Assembly (NCBI GenBank): GCA_030374805.1 | Contig: JARGSG010000247.1 | Span: 310,001 to 374,000, forward strand | DNA: 64,000 bases | Source: Gracilaria gracilis | Lineage: Eukaryota; Rhodophyta; Florideophyceae; Gracilariales; Gracilariaceae | Direction of reading: 5' to 3' | Part shown: positions 1 to 11,629 of the stretch, piece by piece | Numbering within the stretch: position 1 is the first letter of the stretch | Layout: every line of letters begins with the position of its first letter | Notes under the pieces: generated by a model | The model's database searches: none | Told to the model about the DNA's origin: nothing | Seen by the model: the letters and a program-made list of their open reading frames with translations, nothing else | Position numbers and translations under genes: made by a program

Positions 1-638
1 GTAGCGTTCCGTGGACTAGCATCTTCACATATCCCTGCCAGAGTTGCCTTAGAACCAACCCGGCTGCTCTCCCGTCCCCGGTAAGCAATATGCGTCACAG
101 CCACCAAATTGGCCTTTCCCTCACTCACACATGGGCAAATAAACCCACGCGACGGGTTGTCATAGCAACCACAGTGCGAGTTGCATTTATCACACCGATT
201 ACATGTGTAAACGTACGGGCAGCGGGATCTCCTCCCGCTGGTAGTTCTTGTGTAGTGTACACATTGGTACCTACGGTTTTGAGCGAAGTTACACATATTG
301 CGCTGCGGGGGAAGGAACAAAAGAGCAGGGTAATGCAGCCTTGGAGAGTCTTTGGAGTCCAGTTGTTATGGGGGTCGCCTGGAGTGCGGTGAGCTGTGCC
401 AAAGAAGCGGGCGGTGCGTCGTCCAGAGCCGAGAAGGCGGAGCGATTCGGAGCCAACGGTGTTCATATGGTCCCACGGAGGTGTGTGGGTCAGGATTCGT
501 GGTGGAGCCTTGGGCGCCATGCCGATCGGAAAGAGGCTTTATTGGGAGTCTCCTGAAAACACAAAACGTATTTCGCATTTACGCAAAAAGTTGCTGCCAT
601 TGTGATTGAAATCTGGTTTGCATTAACATACAGCACTG
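1..638. other. Left flank, no gene recognised
   Basis: Several overlapping open frames of 70-130 codons occur on both strands between about 90 and 609. None has a recognisable domain, and open frames on both strands at once suggest chance. The stretch ends just before the TAATG that opens the duplicated unit at 639. Confidence 0.5.
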
Positions 639-657
639 TAATGATAGATTATTAAGC

Positions 658-1075
658 ACTATGACCCCAGGTAGTGGGGTCTCTCGTTTGTCAGCATACA
701 TAAACGGTAACGTCAGGAGGTGACAAACCGTGACGCGCAGAGAGCCAAAACGGCTATCAAGCTATGACCTGTAGGCTACTCTAGCGGCTAATCTCCCAGC
801 AAATCGGCTGATGTCCAAAAGACGTGTGTCACTCTGTACAACGTTCATGTGTTCATGCTTGAACACAATGATGCAAAATCAGACCCTTTCGAGAGGGTCA
901 TTTCCTGCCCAGGGCACCTCTTTTTGAGGGGTTCCTTTTGGCCCCCACATATGCGGTTTTCTTTACTCCTCCGTCTACCAGACGGGGTCATTTGCAAAAA
1001 TAATATACTTCTGTAGTATTATTTCGGCGTCTGACCCCGCACACAGCATTTATATTGTCCGTAATAGAACCGACC
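658..1075. repeat. GACCCC/GGGGTC hairpin cluster at element left end, copy A
   Basis: The left ~430 bases of the unit contain a run of GACCC or GGGTC motifs, some paired as hairpins: GACCCC...GGGGTC near 662-680, GACCC...GGGTC near 884-899, and single copies near 984, 1034 and 1070. ATGACCCC near the left end is matched in inverted orientation by GGGGGTCAT at the right end (about 6018-6026). Repeated subterminal motifs of this kind often serve as transposase binding sites, but that role is inferred here. Copy B has the same cluster at about 6054-6471. Confidence 0.45.
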
Positions 1076-2056
1076 CCATGTTATAGAGGAAAAGCAGGGA
1101 GCACAGACTCTTCTGACATTCTTCAAAACGCCTCAAAGAATGAGAAGTATGAGTAACACAAAACAATGTCTACTGCAACCAAAAAAAGCCATCGTTCGAG
1201 AGAACTAGAGGAGTCTTTGCTTTCGATGGTAGTTTGATCCAGTTAATTTTCGTTTATTAGGAACCATACACAGTTTTAATAAGACTGATCTGTATCGAGC
1301 TGTTGCCTCTTGCAATACCCGGTGTGGCCATAGTTTTGCCTCTTTACTATAGAACTTCAGGAAGCTTTGTAAATTGGCCTTGGACATCAATAGGGCATAA
1401 GCCTACGCCTCTCACTAAACGTCTTTGTTCAACAACTCTATGTTTTCACCTTGCTCGTTTTTTTTCATATGTAAGCAATGCTATCAACGTCTTGAACACA
1501 ATGTTTTCAACAGCCCAATCAAGAATTACATGTTTTCTTCTCGGAACTACAAGATTAATTCGAATATCCTTGGCAAGCAGTATGCCCTCCAAACCTGAAA
1601 AAGTCCGATCATTGATGGTCGCAAATGTCCCTATCGCTCTTGTAGTCCTTTCTCCATTGTGATGAGCTCCTTGCTGTTCTTTGCAGCTTACAACGTGCTA
1701 TCCATGAGGTCTGAATCGAATGCTAGGGGCTTAGTGATGACACCCGAGGGGAAACATCTCCTCTACCGTTTGTGACGTGGGTAGTGTTAAAGGGATTGGG
1801 TCACCAGTTCGAAAATATTCCAGCTCTTCCGGGAGCATCTCAGCGTACTCTGCAGTCTCCTCAACGGAGTCTTTTCCATCCTGATGCACACCTAGTGTTA
1901 CAGGGCGCACTGCGGATGGAGGCGCTCTGTTGTACGACCCAGGAATCAAGGTCGGAGACTAAGGTCTGGCCGTCTCCCTCAGACACGAGGCCTGAGAGAG
2001 GCGGCCATATGTCTTTATTGGCAATAAAGACGCTCCTACACTACAGATCGTATCAG

Positions 2057-2365
2057 CTAACGATCTGTTACACCTAAAGCGGTACAGACACCGCTCATAT
2101 CTCTATCTTTGTGTGCTACCTTAAAGCCTGAATCAAGCTCTTTGTATTGCTCCAAGGTTTTCTGGCGTTGTGTGGTTTGAGAGGCCTTTGGTCCCAATCC
2201 TTCATTGTATAAGAAGCAGGCGAATGCTTGACGTTCGCTTCGACCCACTCGGCTGCGCAGTTGATGTAGCTGAGCGATCCCAAAGCGAGTTGCATCGTTC
2301 ACAACGATGGTGTTAACACCAGGCATGTTTCTTCTATTCTCAATATTAGTTGTACACACAAACAC
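2057..2365 (-). pseudogene. TRCF/Mfd helicase fragment, copy A
   Basis: About 100 codons match the second helicase domain of transcription-repair coupling factor (Mfd/TRCF), the DNA translocase that removes stalled RNA polymerase. Visible family features in order: a CTTNIE segment (family CTTIIE), PGVNTIVVN, RFGIAQLHQLRSRVGRSERQA (motif VI, normally QLRGRVGRS), FLYN, then LEQYKELDSGFKVAHKDRD, which matches the segment before the usual GAGNLLG motif. The G of RGRVGR is replaced and the GAGNLLG motif is degraded. The ATPase half and RNA-polymerase-binding domain are absent, so this cannot be a working gene. Further minus-strand open stretches at 1731-1949 and 1205-1390 may be more captured sequence but I do not recognise them. 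Confidence 0.7.
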
Positions 2366-3418
2366 GGAAACATGTCAAAGAACGAGCACTTCCCTCGGAG
2401 GCTGTAGTTGCCACAGAAGCCCTAGAAGATGCCCAAAGAAACGCAAAAGAGTGTACAGTAGCGGATAGCAACGCGAAGTCAGGGCAGAGGGTAGCAGAAT
2501 CAAAGCTACTGAGCGTAACAAAAGCCCGAGACGTTTCATTCGCCAGACTCCAAGACTGGGAGCGGGCGTTCAGTTTCTACGAAGAGCGGAATAGAAACGA
2601 AGGAACCCGGCAAAATGAAGCCAGGCTTGTGTTATTGTTGTACGTTGTCGGACTGCACTTGTTTTATAGAACAAGTGTGAGAATCAAGTTCTCGTTTCCT
2701 GCACTATGTCCTTACTGAAAGTTACAGGCAAGATGCCGGCGGAGCGCAACCGCCGCTCAGAGAAGCGCAAGAGGGGCGCCGAGAACGAAGCGCGTGGAAC
2801 GCAGAAGTTCGTCATCTAGTACACCACATGTAGAATTGGCTTTTGCTCAGCTTCGCTCTCGATGCGTCTTCTCCAATGAGAATTGTTTGACGAGGTGACT
2901 GCATAGCAGTAACACTCGGAAAATGGCTTCCGCGAGAACCGAACCAAACTCTAGACGTGTAAACTCCGAGAGGTTACGATCATATATACCCTGATTGTAC
3001 ATCGCACTTGTAAATGTACCCCATGCTTCGGCAGATTCTGGAACAGGACGACACAAGCTCGATATGCGTCAGCAGCAAGGTTGAGGTACGTCGCACTTTA
3101 TAGAGTGCTAGATCTAGCACGCACGACACACAGCTAGACAAGAGTCCAAGTATTTAGCAGGAACTGTGAACTGGAGCGGTGCTAGCATGTCTTGTATGGG
3201 CATGGTAGGGGAGGCTGAAGGCTGAGTATTGGGGGCAGTTTGATGCTTGGCTACTTGAGATGGATCGAGAGGTTGGGCAGCAGTTTGACCCAATCGTTGT
3301 TGGGCTAGGGCAAGAAGCAATGTGGTACGTTGAGGCGGTATAGTGCTGAACGCTTGTGGTAGTGGGTGAAGCTGTCCTGAGCTGTTAGTTGCGGGACATA
3401 TTAACCATATGAACCACG

Positions 3419-4155
3419 CCTGCACCCGCGCCGTGCGGCACCGCACCTGTCCACTGAGCTGTTTCACGGTCTCCCCGTTGAGAATTGTACCTTTCCCGCC
3501 TTCGCCAAGTGTGTGCGACGACACAATGTCGTCATGCCGTTGGTCGGAGCACGCGTCCAACGCGACGACGGTCCGAAGGGACACGTCCGGAAACTTGCTG
3601 TTTATCTCCGACACGACGGCCGGAATCAATAGGTGCGGGTTGAAACACTCGTCGGCAGTATCGGACCTGAACACGTCGGCCGCCTTTGGAAACGACCCGA
3701 TGGACTTGACGCACATCGCCTTGGCATTGGCCACCTCGCGCAGCATCAGGCGACAGAATGTCGCTCACAGCGAGCCAAAGAGTTCATTGACGCGCTTGCC
3801 ATGCATGAACAGCGGGTAGATAACGTTTTGAGGCATCACGATGTTCTCACGCACCATGGAACGCAAGGCCTCGTTCTTGCGATTGCGGCGCGGACGCGCA
3901 CGCTTACGGAACTCACATGCGAGCGCTTTCGATAACGCGCAGGCCCGGCAGCGCGTCGCGTACGACGGCGTGATCGGTAGCGGAGGCGGCGCGCACAGCG
4001 GCCCGACGCGACGGGGTGGTGGCGCCGCAGTCGGCATGACCGGGGTGGCAAGCGGGGCGGAGCGCGTCGCCGTAGAAGGGCGTGGCGCTCACAAACGGCG
4101 CGGAAATGAACGCGGCGGAGACCATTGCGGCTGGCGCGTTGTGCGGAGATGGCAT
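3419..4155 (-). pseudogene. hemB (delta-aminolevulinate dehydratase) pseudogene, copy A
   Basis: Decayed copy of porphobilinogen synthase, the enzyme joining two 5-aminolevulinate molecules in tetrapyrrole synthesis. It starts with an ATG and an Ala/Ser/Arg-rich leader (MPSPHNAPAAMVSAAF...) typical of a plastid transit peptide. A frame change follows, then the classic HemB start RPRRNRKNEALRSMVREN and NVIYPLFMHG. About 15-20 residues are then missing. In a third frame LREVANAKAMCVKSIGSFPK and VVALDACSDQRHDDIV (family DVALDPYSSDGHDGIV) continue to ILNGETVKQL. The region holding the active-site lysines is absent. At least two frame changes, an internal deletion and loss of the 3' half make it non-functional. 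The leader indicates a nuclear, plastid-targeted parent gene, apparently intronless over this part. Confidence 0.8.
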
Positions 4156-4279
4156 CCGGGCTGTGACGTTTGGGTAGGCGACAACGAAGATGAGCTGTAC
4201 AACAACAGAAGACGCCCAGCTCGGGGATCTGCTTTTTATCCGGGGCGGCGCCAGCGTAACCTTAGCCCATGTCGATGCG

Positions 4280-4345
4280 GTGAACGTTCACTATTCTGTA
4301 CAGCAGTGAACGTTCACTGCGGTGTACAGCAGTGAACGTTCACTG
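4280..4345. repeat. GTGAACGTTCAC palindrome array 1, copy A
   Basis: Three copies of the 12-base palindrome GTGAACGTTCAC (near 4280, 4305 and 4332), mostly extended to CAGTGAACGTTCACTG and separated by spacers containing TGTACAGCAG. The array ends in TGGCATCGTGTACACG, which recurs at the ends of blocks in the second array. It lies just upstream of the hemB leader. It could be a protein-binding array for the element or a relic of the captured promoter; the function is unknown. Confidence 0.75.
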
Positions 4346-5614
4346 TGCTGGCATCGTGTACACGCTATAGCCAAAAACAGTGGCAACGTGTGTGTGCGCG
4401 TGGTGTGCAATGGAGACTCCGCCAGAGGCAGTTCACCACGATACTTCGTGATCTCGCTTGTCTGGTGCTCCTTTCTACTTTACTGCGCAACCGATGGCGT
4501 GAACCGCGGTCGCTATCCGCCAAAGTGTCCATCCCCCCACGCCATGCGTACGGTGCGTTGCATTCCATCCCAAACAGTATCGCTGTTCTTCTCTTTCGTC
4601 TCCGTCTACGTCTATGTCTCTCTCCTCTCCGTAGCAAGCCCCGACATCTGTCAGACAGTGTTTGCAGTCATTTGCATCGCACGACATCCGTTGTCTCACT
4701 TATCGCATTTTAGCCGACTTTGACCACGTCTTTCTCAATTACGTTCTCTCGCACGATAAAGTAAAGTCCATCCCGTCTCTCTGAGGTGACGGAGGATGTC
4801 ATGAGCTCTGTTTTGCGGACCAGAAGCGAGCTGGATAGCTCGGATGTGATCTGCATCGTTTTCGACGCGGGTGATGAAGAGTCGTTGCAAATCGCGCGGT
4901 TGATCTGGCACGCGTTGTACACGAAGAAGCCTACAATTAAGATGGCGTTCATGTTGGTGGCGTGCGTCACGGTTGACATGATGGACAGTGAATGGAACGT
5001 GCTTTCGCCGGAGTATCAGATATGCGTGAAACGTGACCTGCCGACAGCGACGCGCGTGTAGGTAGTGGACGAAGAGGATGCGTCGGTGTACGTGGACCTG
5101 TTAAGCGTTGCCGGTGCATACAGAGGTGATAGTATTAGGGGATGTCGGGAGCAGGATCATTGTAATTGATACGGCGGGGAGCGCGCTGCGTGCTTGCCAT
5201 GCATGATGCGCGCGTCTCGAGCGCCTCCACTATTGGCGCTGCTGCTGTCAACCCTGTAGTTAATATCACTCACGGCCTCTCGCTCGCGCCCGTCTAGCGT
5301 CGGGGATGCTGACGCTGCAACCGGCGGAAAAGCGTCCTACTCCGCTGTCATCATGGCGGCGTGTAAATCTTGCTGCGCGTCGGCGGCGTCGCTCAGCTGT
5401 GCCTAAACATTGGCCAATACGGCGACCGCAGGGGCCGCGGCGCTCTCCGTAACCTACGTTACTAATTCAAGCCGCGATCTGGGTCGTGTTCAGGACCTCC
5501 GACACCGCTCTTCGACGACGTCTTGCGTAGAGCACAGTGTGGTCACACAGAACAAGCACCTCTACTAAAGTTTACGTCGCAGTCACGTCGCGCTTCTCTG
5601 CTGCTGTGTCTATT

Positions 5615-5850
5615 ACAGTGAACGTTCGCTGCTGTGCAAAGCAGTGAACATGTTGTTACACGTTGACCGTGCACAGCAGTGAACGTTCACTGCTATGCAC
5701 AGCAGTGAACGTTCACGGTTTTGGCATTGTGTACACGTTGAGGTGCTGTCACCAGTAGTGAACGTTCACTGCTGTACAGAGCAGTGAACGTTCACTGCTC
5801 TATACAGCAGTGAACTTTCACGGTTATGGCGTCGTGTACACGTTGGCGAG
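5615..5850. repeat. GTGAACGTTCAC palindrome array 2, copy A
   Basis: About seven copies of the same palindrome, four perfect (near 5677, 5704, 5758 and 5783) and three with one or two changes (near 5617, 5642 and 5809). They form two blocks, each ending in CACGGTT(T/A)TGGC..CGTGTACACGTTG-like sequence, in the same orientation as array 1. The arrays bracket about 1.3 kb of unrecognised sequence (4346-5614). Confidence 0.75.
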
Positions 5851-6053
5851 GAACGAGAGAACACTTAACCGCGTACGTTCAACGATGCAGCTCCATACAA
5901 GGATACTGCTACACTGTCAGTCACGCGGTGCGTGATTGACTTGCAGGGGGTCACAAGCGAGCCTTTTACTGAGCGCGCGCGTAGCAAAAACTTTGCCTGC
6001 AAAGTGCGCGCACCAGTGGGGGTCATCCTTCTGCTAATGATAGATTATTAAGC

Positions 6054-6471
6054 ACTATGACCCCAGGTAGTGGGGTCTCTCGTTTGTCAGCATACATAAA
6101 CGGTAACGTCAGGAGGTGACAAACCGTGACGCGCAGAGAGCCAAAACGGCTATCAAGCTATGACCTGTAGGCTACTCTAGCGGCTAATCTCCCAGCAAAT
6201 CGGCTGATGTCCAAAAGACGTGTGTCACTCTGTACAACGTTCATGTGTTCATGCTTGAACACAATGATGCAAAATCAGACCCTTTCGAGAGGGTCATTTC
6301 CTGCCCAGGGCACCTCTTTTTGAGGGGTTCCTTTTGGCCCCCACATATGCGGTTTTCTTTACTCCTCCGTCTACCAGACGGGGTCATTTGCAAAAATAAT
6401 ATACTTCTGTAGTATTATTTCGGCGTCTGACCCCGCACACAGCATTTATATTGTCCGTAATAGAACCGACC
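6054..6471. repeat. GACCCC/GGGGTC hairpin cluster, copy B
   Basis: Duplicate of the motif cluster at 658-1075, shifted by 5,396 bases. Its matching right-end GGGGGTCAT lies at about 11414-11422. Confidence 0.45.
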
Positions 6472-7452
6472 CCATGTTATAGAGGAAAAGCAGGGAGCAC
6501 AGACTCTTCTGACATTCTTCAAAACGCCTCAAAGAATGAGAAGTATGAGTAACACAAAACAATGTCTACTGCAACCAAAAAAAGCCATCGTTCGAGAGAA
6601 CTAGAGGAGTCTTTGCTTTCGATGGTAGTTTGATCCAGTTAATTTTCGTTTATTAGGAACCATACACAGTTTTAATAAGACTGATCTGTATCGAGCTGTT
6701 GCCTCTTGCAATACCCGGTGTGGCCATAGTTTTGCCTCTTTACTATAGAACTTCAGGAAGCTTTGTAAATTGGCCTTGGACATCAATAGGGCATAAGCCT
6801 ACGCCTCTCACTAAACGTCTTTGTTCAACAACTCTATGTTTTCACCTTGCTCGTTTTTTTTCATATGTAAGCAATGCTATCAACGTCTTGAACACAATGT
6901 TTTCAACAGCCCAATCAAGAATTACATGTTTTCTTCTCGGAACTACAAGATTAATTCGAATATCCTTGGCAAGCAGTATGCCCTCCAAACCTGAAAAAGT
7001 CCGATCATTGATGGTCGCAAATGTCCCTATCGCTCTTGTAGTCCTTTCTCCATTGTGATGAGCTCCTTGCTGTTCTTTGCAGCTTACAACGTGCTATCCA
7101 TGAGGTCTGAATCGAATGCTAGGGGCTTAGTGATGACACCCGAGGGGAAACATCTCCTCTACCGTTTGTGACGTGGGTAGTGTTAAAGGGATTGGGTCAC
7201 CAGTTCGAAAATATTCCAGCTCTTCCGGGAGCATCTCAGCGTACTCTGCAGTCTCCTCAACGGAGTCTTTTCCATCCTGATGCACACCTAGTGTTACAGG
7301 GCGCACTGCGGATGGAGGCGCTCTGTTGTACGACCCAGGAATCAAGGTCGGAGACTAAGGTCTGGCCGTCTCCCTCAGACACGAGGCCTGAGAGAGGCGG
7401 CCATATGTCTTTATTGGCAATAAAGACGCTCCTACACTACAGATCGTATCAG

Positions 7453-7761
7453 CTAACGATCTGTTACACCTAAAGCGGTACAGACACCGCTCATATCTCT
7501 ATCTTTGTGTGCTACCTTAAAGCCTGAATCAAGCTCTTTGTATTGCTCCAAGGTTTTCTGGCGTTGTGTGGTTTGAGAGGCCTTTGGTCCCAATCCTTCA
7601 TTGTATAAGAAGCAGGCGAATGCTTGACGTTCGCTTCGACCCACTCGGCTGCGCAGTTGATGTAGCTGAGCGATCCCAAAGCGAGTTGCATCGTTCACAA
7701 CGATGGTGTTAACACCAGGCATGTTTCTTCTATTCTCAATATTAGTTGTACACACAAACAC
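7453..7761 (-). pseudogene. TRCF/Mfd helicase fragment, copy B
   Basis: Duplicate of the TRCF/Mfd fragment at 2057-2365, with the same protein sequence, the same substitution in motif VI and no additional coding sequence. It is a non-functional captured fragment. Confidence 0.7.
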
Positions 7762-8814
7762 GGAAACATGTCAAAGAACGAGCACTTCCCTCGGAGGCTG
7801 TAGTTGCCACAGAAGCCCTAGAAGATGCCCAAAGAAACGCAAAAGAGTGTACAGTAGCGGATAGCAACGCGAAGTCAGGGCAGAGGGTAGCAGAATCAAA
7901 GCTACTGAGCGTAACAAAAGCCCGAGACGTTTCATTCGCCAGACTCCAAGACTGGGAGCGGGCGTTCAGTTTCTACGAAGAGCGGAATAGAAACGAAGGA
8001 ACCCGGCAAAATGAAGCCAGGCTTGTGTTATTGTTGTACGTTGTCGGACTGCACTTGTTTTATAGAACAAGTGTGAGAATCAAGTTCTCGTTTCCTGCAC
8101 TATGTCCTTACTGAAAGTTACAGGCAAGATGCCGGCGGAGCGCAACCGCCGCTCAGAGAAGCGCAAGAGGGGCGCCGAGAACGAAGCGCGTGGAACGCAG
8201 AAGTTCGTCATCTAGTACACCACATGTAGAATTGGCTTTTGCTCAGCTTCGCTCTCGATGCGTCTTCTCCAATGAGAATTGTTTGACGAGGTGACTGCAT
8301 AGCAGTAACACTCGGAAAATGGCTTCCGCGAGAACCGAACCAAACTCTAGACGTGTAAACTCCGAGAGGTTACGATCATATATACCCTGATTGTACATCG
8401 CACTTGTAAATGTACCCCATGCTTCGGCAGATTCTGGAACAGGACGACACAAGCTCGATATGCGTCAGCAGCAAGGTTGAGGTACGTCGCACTTTATAGA
8501 GTGCTAGATCTAGCACGCACGACACACAGCTAGACAAGAGTCCAAGTATTTAGCAGGAACTGTGAACTGGAGCGGTGCTAGCATGTCTTGTATGGGCATG
8601 GTAGGGGAGGCTGAAGGCTGAGTATTGGGGGCAGTTTGATGCTTGGCTACTTGAGATGGATCGAGAGGTTGGGCAGCAGTTTGACCCAATCGTTGTTGGG
8701 CTAGGGCAAGAAGCAATGTGGTACGTTGAGGCGGTATAGTGCTGAACGCTTGTGGTAGTGGGTGAAGCTGTCCTGAGCTGTTAGTTGCGGGACATATTAA
8801 CCATATGAACCACG

Positions 8815-9551
8815 CCTGCACCCGCGCCGTGCGGCACCGCACCTGTCCACTGAGCTGTTTCACGGTCTCCCCGTTGAGAATTGTACCTTTCCCGCCTTCG
8901 CCAAGTGTGTGCGACGACACAATGTCGTCATGCCGTTGGTCGGAGCACGCGTCCAACGCGACGACGGTCCGAAGGGACACGTCCGGAAACTTGCTGTTTA
9001 TCTCCGACACGACGGCCGGAATCAATAGGTGCGGGTTGAAACACTCGTCGGCAGTATCGGACCTGAACACGTCGGCCGCCTTTGGAAACGACCCGATGGA
9101 CTTGACGCACATCGCCTTGGCATTGGCCACCTCGCGCAGCATCAGGCGACAGAATGTCGCTCACAGCGAGCCAAAGAGTTCATTGACGCGCTTGCCATGC
9201 ATGAACAGCGGGTAGATAACGTTTTGAGGCATCACGATGTTCTCACGCACCATGGAACGCAAGGCCTCGTTCTTGCGATTGCGGCGCGGACGCGCACGCT
9301 TACGGAACTCACATGCGAGCGCTTTCGATAACGCGCAGGCCCGGCAGCGCGTCGCGTACGACGGCGTGATCGGTAGCGGAGGCGGCGCGCACAGCGGCCC
9401 GACGCGACGGGGTGGTGGCGCCGCAGTCGGCATGACCGGGGTGGCAAGCGGGGCGGAGCGCGTCGCCGTAGAAGGGCGTGGCGCTCACAAACGGCGCGGA
9501 AATGAACGCGGCGGAGACCATTGCGGCTGGCGCGTTGTGCGGAGATGGCAT
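8815..9551 (-). pseudogene. hemB pseudogene, copy B
   Basis: Duplicate of the broken hemB at 3419-4155, carrying the same leader, the same frame changes, the same internal gap and the same loss of the catalytic half. The lesions therefore predate the tandem duplication. Confidence 0.8.
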
Positions 9552-9675
9552 CCGGGCTGTGACGTTTGGGTAGGCGACAACGAAGATGAGCTGTACAACA
9601 ACAGAAGACGCCCAGCTCGGGGATCTGCTTTTTATCCGGGGCGGCGCCAGCGTAACCTTAGCCCATGTCGATGCG

Positions 9676-9741
9676 GTGAACGTTCACTATTCTGTACAGC
9701 AGTGAACGTTCACTGCGGTGTACAGCAGTGAACGTTCACTG
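9676..9741. repeat. GTGAACGTTCAC palindrome array 1, copy B
   Basis: Duplicate of the array at 4280-4345, with three palindromes and the same spacers. Confidence 0.75.
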
Positions 9742-11010
9742 TGCTGGCATCGTGTACACGCTATAGCCAAAAACAGTGGCAACGTGTGTGTGCGCGTGGT
9801 GTGCAATGGAGACTCCGCCAGAGGCAGTTCACCACGATACTTCGTGATCTCGCTTGTCTGGTGCTCCTTTCTACTTTACTGCGCAACCGATGGCGTGAAC
9901 CGCGGTCGCTATCCGCCAAAGTGTCCATCCCCCCACGCCATGCGTACGGTGCGTTGCATTCCATCCCAAACAGTATCGCTGTTCTTCTCTTTCGTCTCCG
10001 TCTACGTCTATGTCTCTCTCCTCTCCGTAGCAAGCCCCGACATCTGTCAGACAGTGTTTGCAGTCATTTGCATCGCACGACATCCGTTGTCTCACTTATC
10101 GCATTTTAGCCGACTTTGACCACGTCTTTCTCAATTACGTTCTCTCGCACGATAAAGTAAAGTCCATCCCGTCTCTCTGAGGTGACGGAGGATGTCATGA
10201 GCTCTGTTTTGCGGACCAGAAGCGAGCTGGATAGCTCGGATGTGATCTGCATCGTTTTCGACGCGGGTGATGAAGAGTCGTTGCAAATCGCGCGGTTGAT
10301 CTGGCACGCGTTGTACACGAAGAAGCCTACAATTAAGATGGCGTTCATGTTGGTGGCGTGCGTCACGGTTGACATGATGGACAGTGAATGGAACGTGCTT
10401 TCGCCGGAGTATCAGATATGCGTGAAACGTGACCTGCCGACAGCGACGCGCGTGTAGGTAGTGGACGAAGAGGATGCGTCGGTGTACGTGGACCTGTTAA
10501 GCGTTGCCGGTGCATACAGAGGTGATAGTATTAGGGGATGTCGGGAGCAGGATCATTGTAATTGATACGGCGGGGAGCGCGCTGCGTGCTTGCCATGCAT
10601 GATGCGCGCGTCTCGAGCGCCTCCACTATTGGCGCTGCTGCTGTCAACCCTGTAGTTAATATCACTCACGGCCTCTCGCTCGCGCCCGTCTAGCGTCGGG
10701 GATGCTGACGCTGCAACCGGCGGAAAAGCGTCCTACTCCGCTGTCATCATGGCGGCGTGTAAATCTTGCTGCGCGTCGGCGGCGTCGCTCAGCTGTGCCT
10801 AAACATTGGCCAATACGGCGACCGCAGGGGCCGCGGCGCTCTCCGTAACCTACGTTACTAATTCAAGCCGCGATCTGGGTCGTGTTCAGGACCTCCGACA
10901 CCGCTCTTCGACGACGTCTTGCGTAGAGCACAGTGTGGTCACACAGAACAAGCACCTCTACTAAAGTTTACGTCGCAGTCACGTCGCGCTTCTCTGCTGC
11001 TGTGTCTATT

Positions 11011-11246
11011 ACAGTGAACGTTCGCTGCTGTGCAAAGCAGTGAACATGTTGTTACACGTTGACCGTGCACAGCAGTGAACGTTCACTGCTATGCACAGCA
11101 GTGAACGTTCACGGTTTTGGCATTGTGTACACGTTGAGGTGCTGTCACCAGTAGTGAACGTTCACTGCTGTACAGAGCAGTGAACGTTCACTGCTCTATA
11201 CAGCAGTGAACTTTCACGGTTATGGCGTCGTGTACACGTTGGCGAG
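11011..11246. repeat. GTGAACGTTCAC palindrome array 2, copy B
   Basis: Duplicate of the array at 5615-5850, with the same perfect and degenerate copies. Confidence 0.75.
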
Positions 11247-11629
11247 GAACGAGAGAACACTTAACCGCGTACGTTCAACGATGCAGCTCCATACAAGGAT
11301 ACTGCTACACTGTCAGTCACGCGGTGCGTGATTGACTTGCAGGGGGTCACAAGCGAGCCTTTTACTGAGCGCGCGCGTAGCAAAAACTTTGCCTGCAAAG
11401 TGCGCGCACCAGTGGGGGTCATCCTTCTGCTAATGTAGATGTGTAGGACAAAATATAACAGGTACCGTTGTAGTTGTGCTTGATTCGTTTGACGCTTCCC
11501 ACGTGCTTTTGTTTATGACCACCATGGGAAATATAACTTAAAATCGCCAATTTTGTGAGGTTTTCCGTCTGTGCGCTGCACCATGAGATAGGGTAAGTTG
11601 ACTTCTGCGGCCGGCGCCGGCCTCCTCTC

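Larger units (their letters stand above)
639..6034. mobile_element. 5.4-kb gene-capture element, copy A
   Basis: This is the first of two head-to-tail copies of a 5,396-bp unit. Every open frame in it recurs in copy B with the same protein sequence, exactly 5,396 bases further on. The unit begins at TAATG (639-643), and the same five bases occur at the junction (6035-6039) and at the far end (11431-11435). That is what a 5-bp target duplication followed by tandem duplication would leave. The interior holds decayed pieces of host genes on the minus strand (hemB, TRCF/Mfd), GACCCC hairpins near the left end, and palindrome arrays in the right third. No transposase is visible, so the unit would be non-autonomous. 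A plain segmental duplication using TAATG microhomology, or an assembly artefact, are the alternatives. Confidence 0.6.
6035..11435. mobile_element. 5.4-kb gene-capture element, copy B
   Basis: Second tandem copy of the unit at 639-6034, ending in the third TAATG (11431-11435). Past that point the sequence leaves the repeat: TAATGATAG at the two left boundaries becomes TAATGTAGAT. I see no differences between the copies in the stretches compared, so the duplication is very recent, kept identical by gene conversion, or artefactual. Confidence 0.6.

Noticed and set aside
1303-1662. Plus-strand 119-codon frame in the repeat unit
   Set aside because: The opposite strand over the same bases is also open for about 70 codons and looks more protein-like. 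Neither can be assigned.
2350-2718. Plus-strand 122-codon frame inside the repeat unit
   Set aside because: No recognisable domain; it begins antisense to the TRCF fragment and is likely chance.
4786-5061. Open frame with DSSDVICIVFDAGDEESL, resembling a Miro-type GTPase segment (also at 10182-10457)
   Set aside because: The similarity is short and lacks GTP-binding motifs. It may be another captured fragment but is too weak to name.
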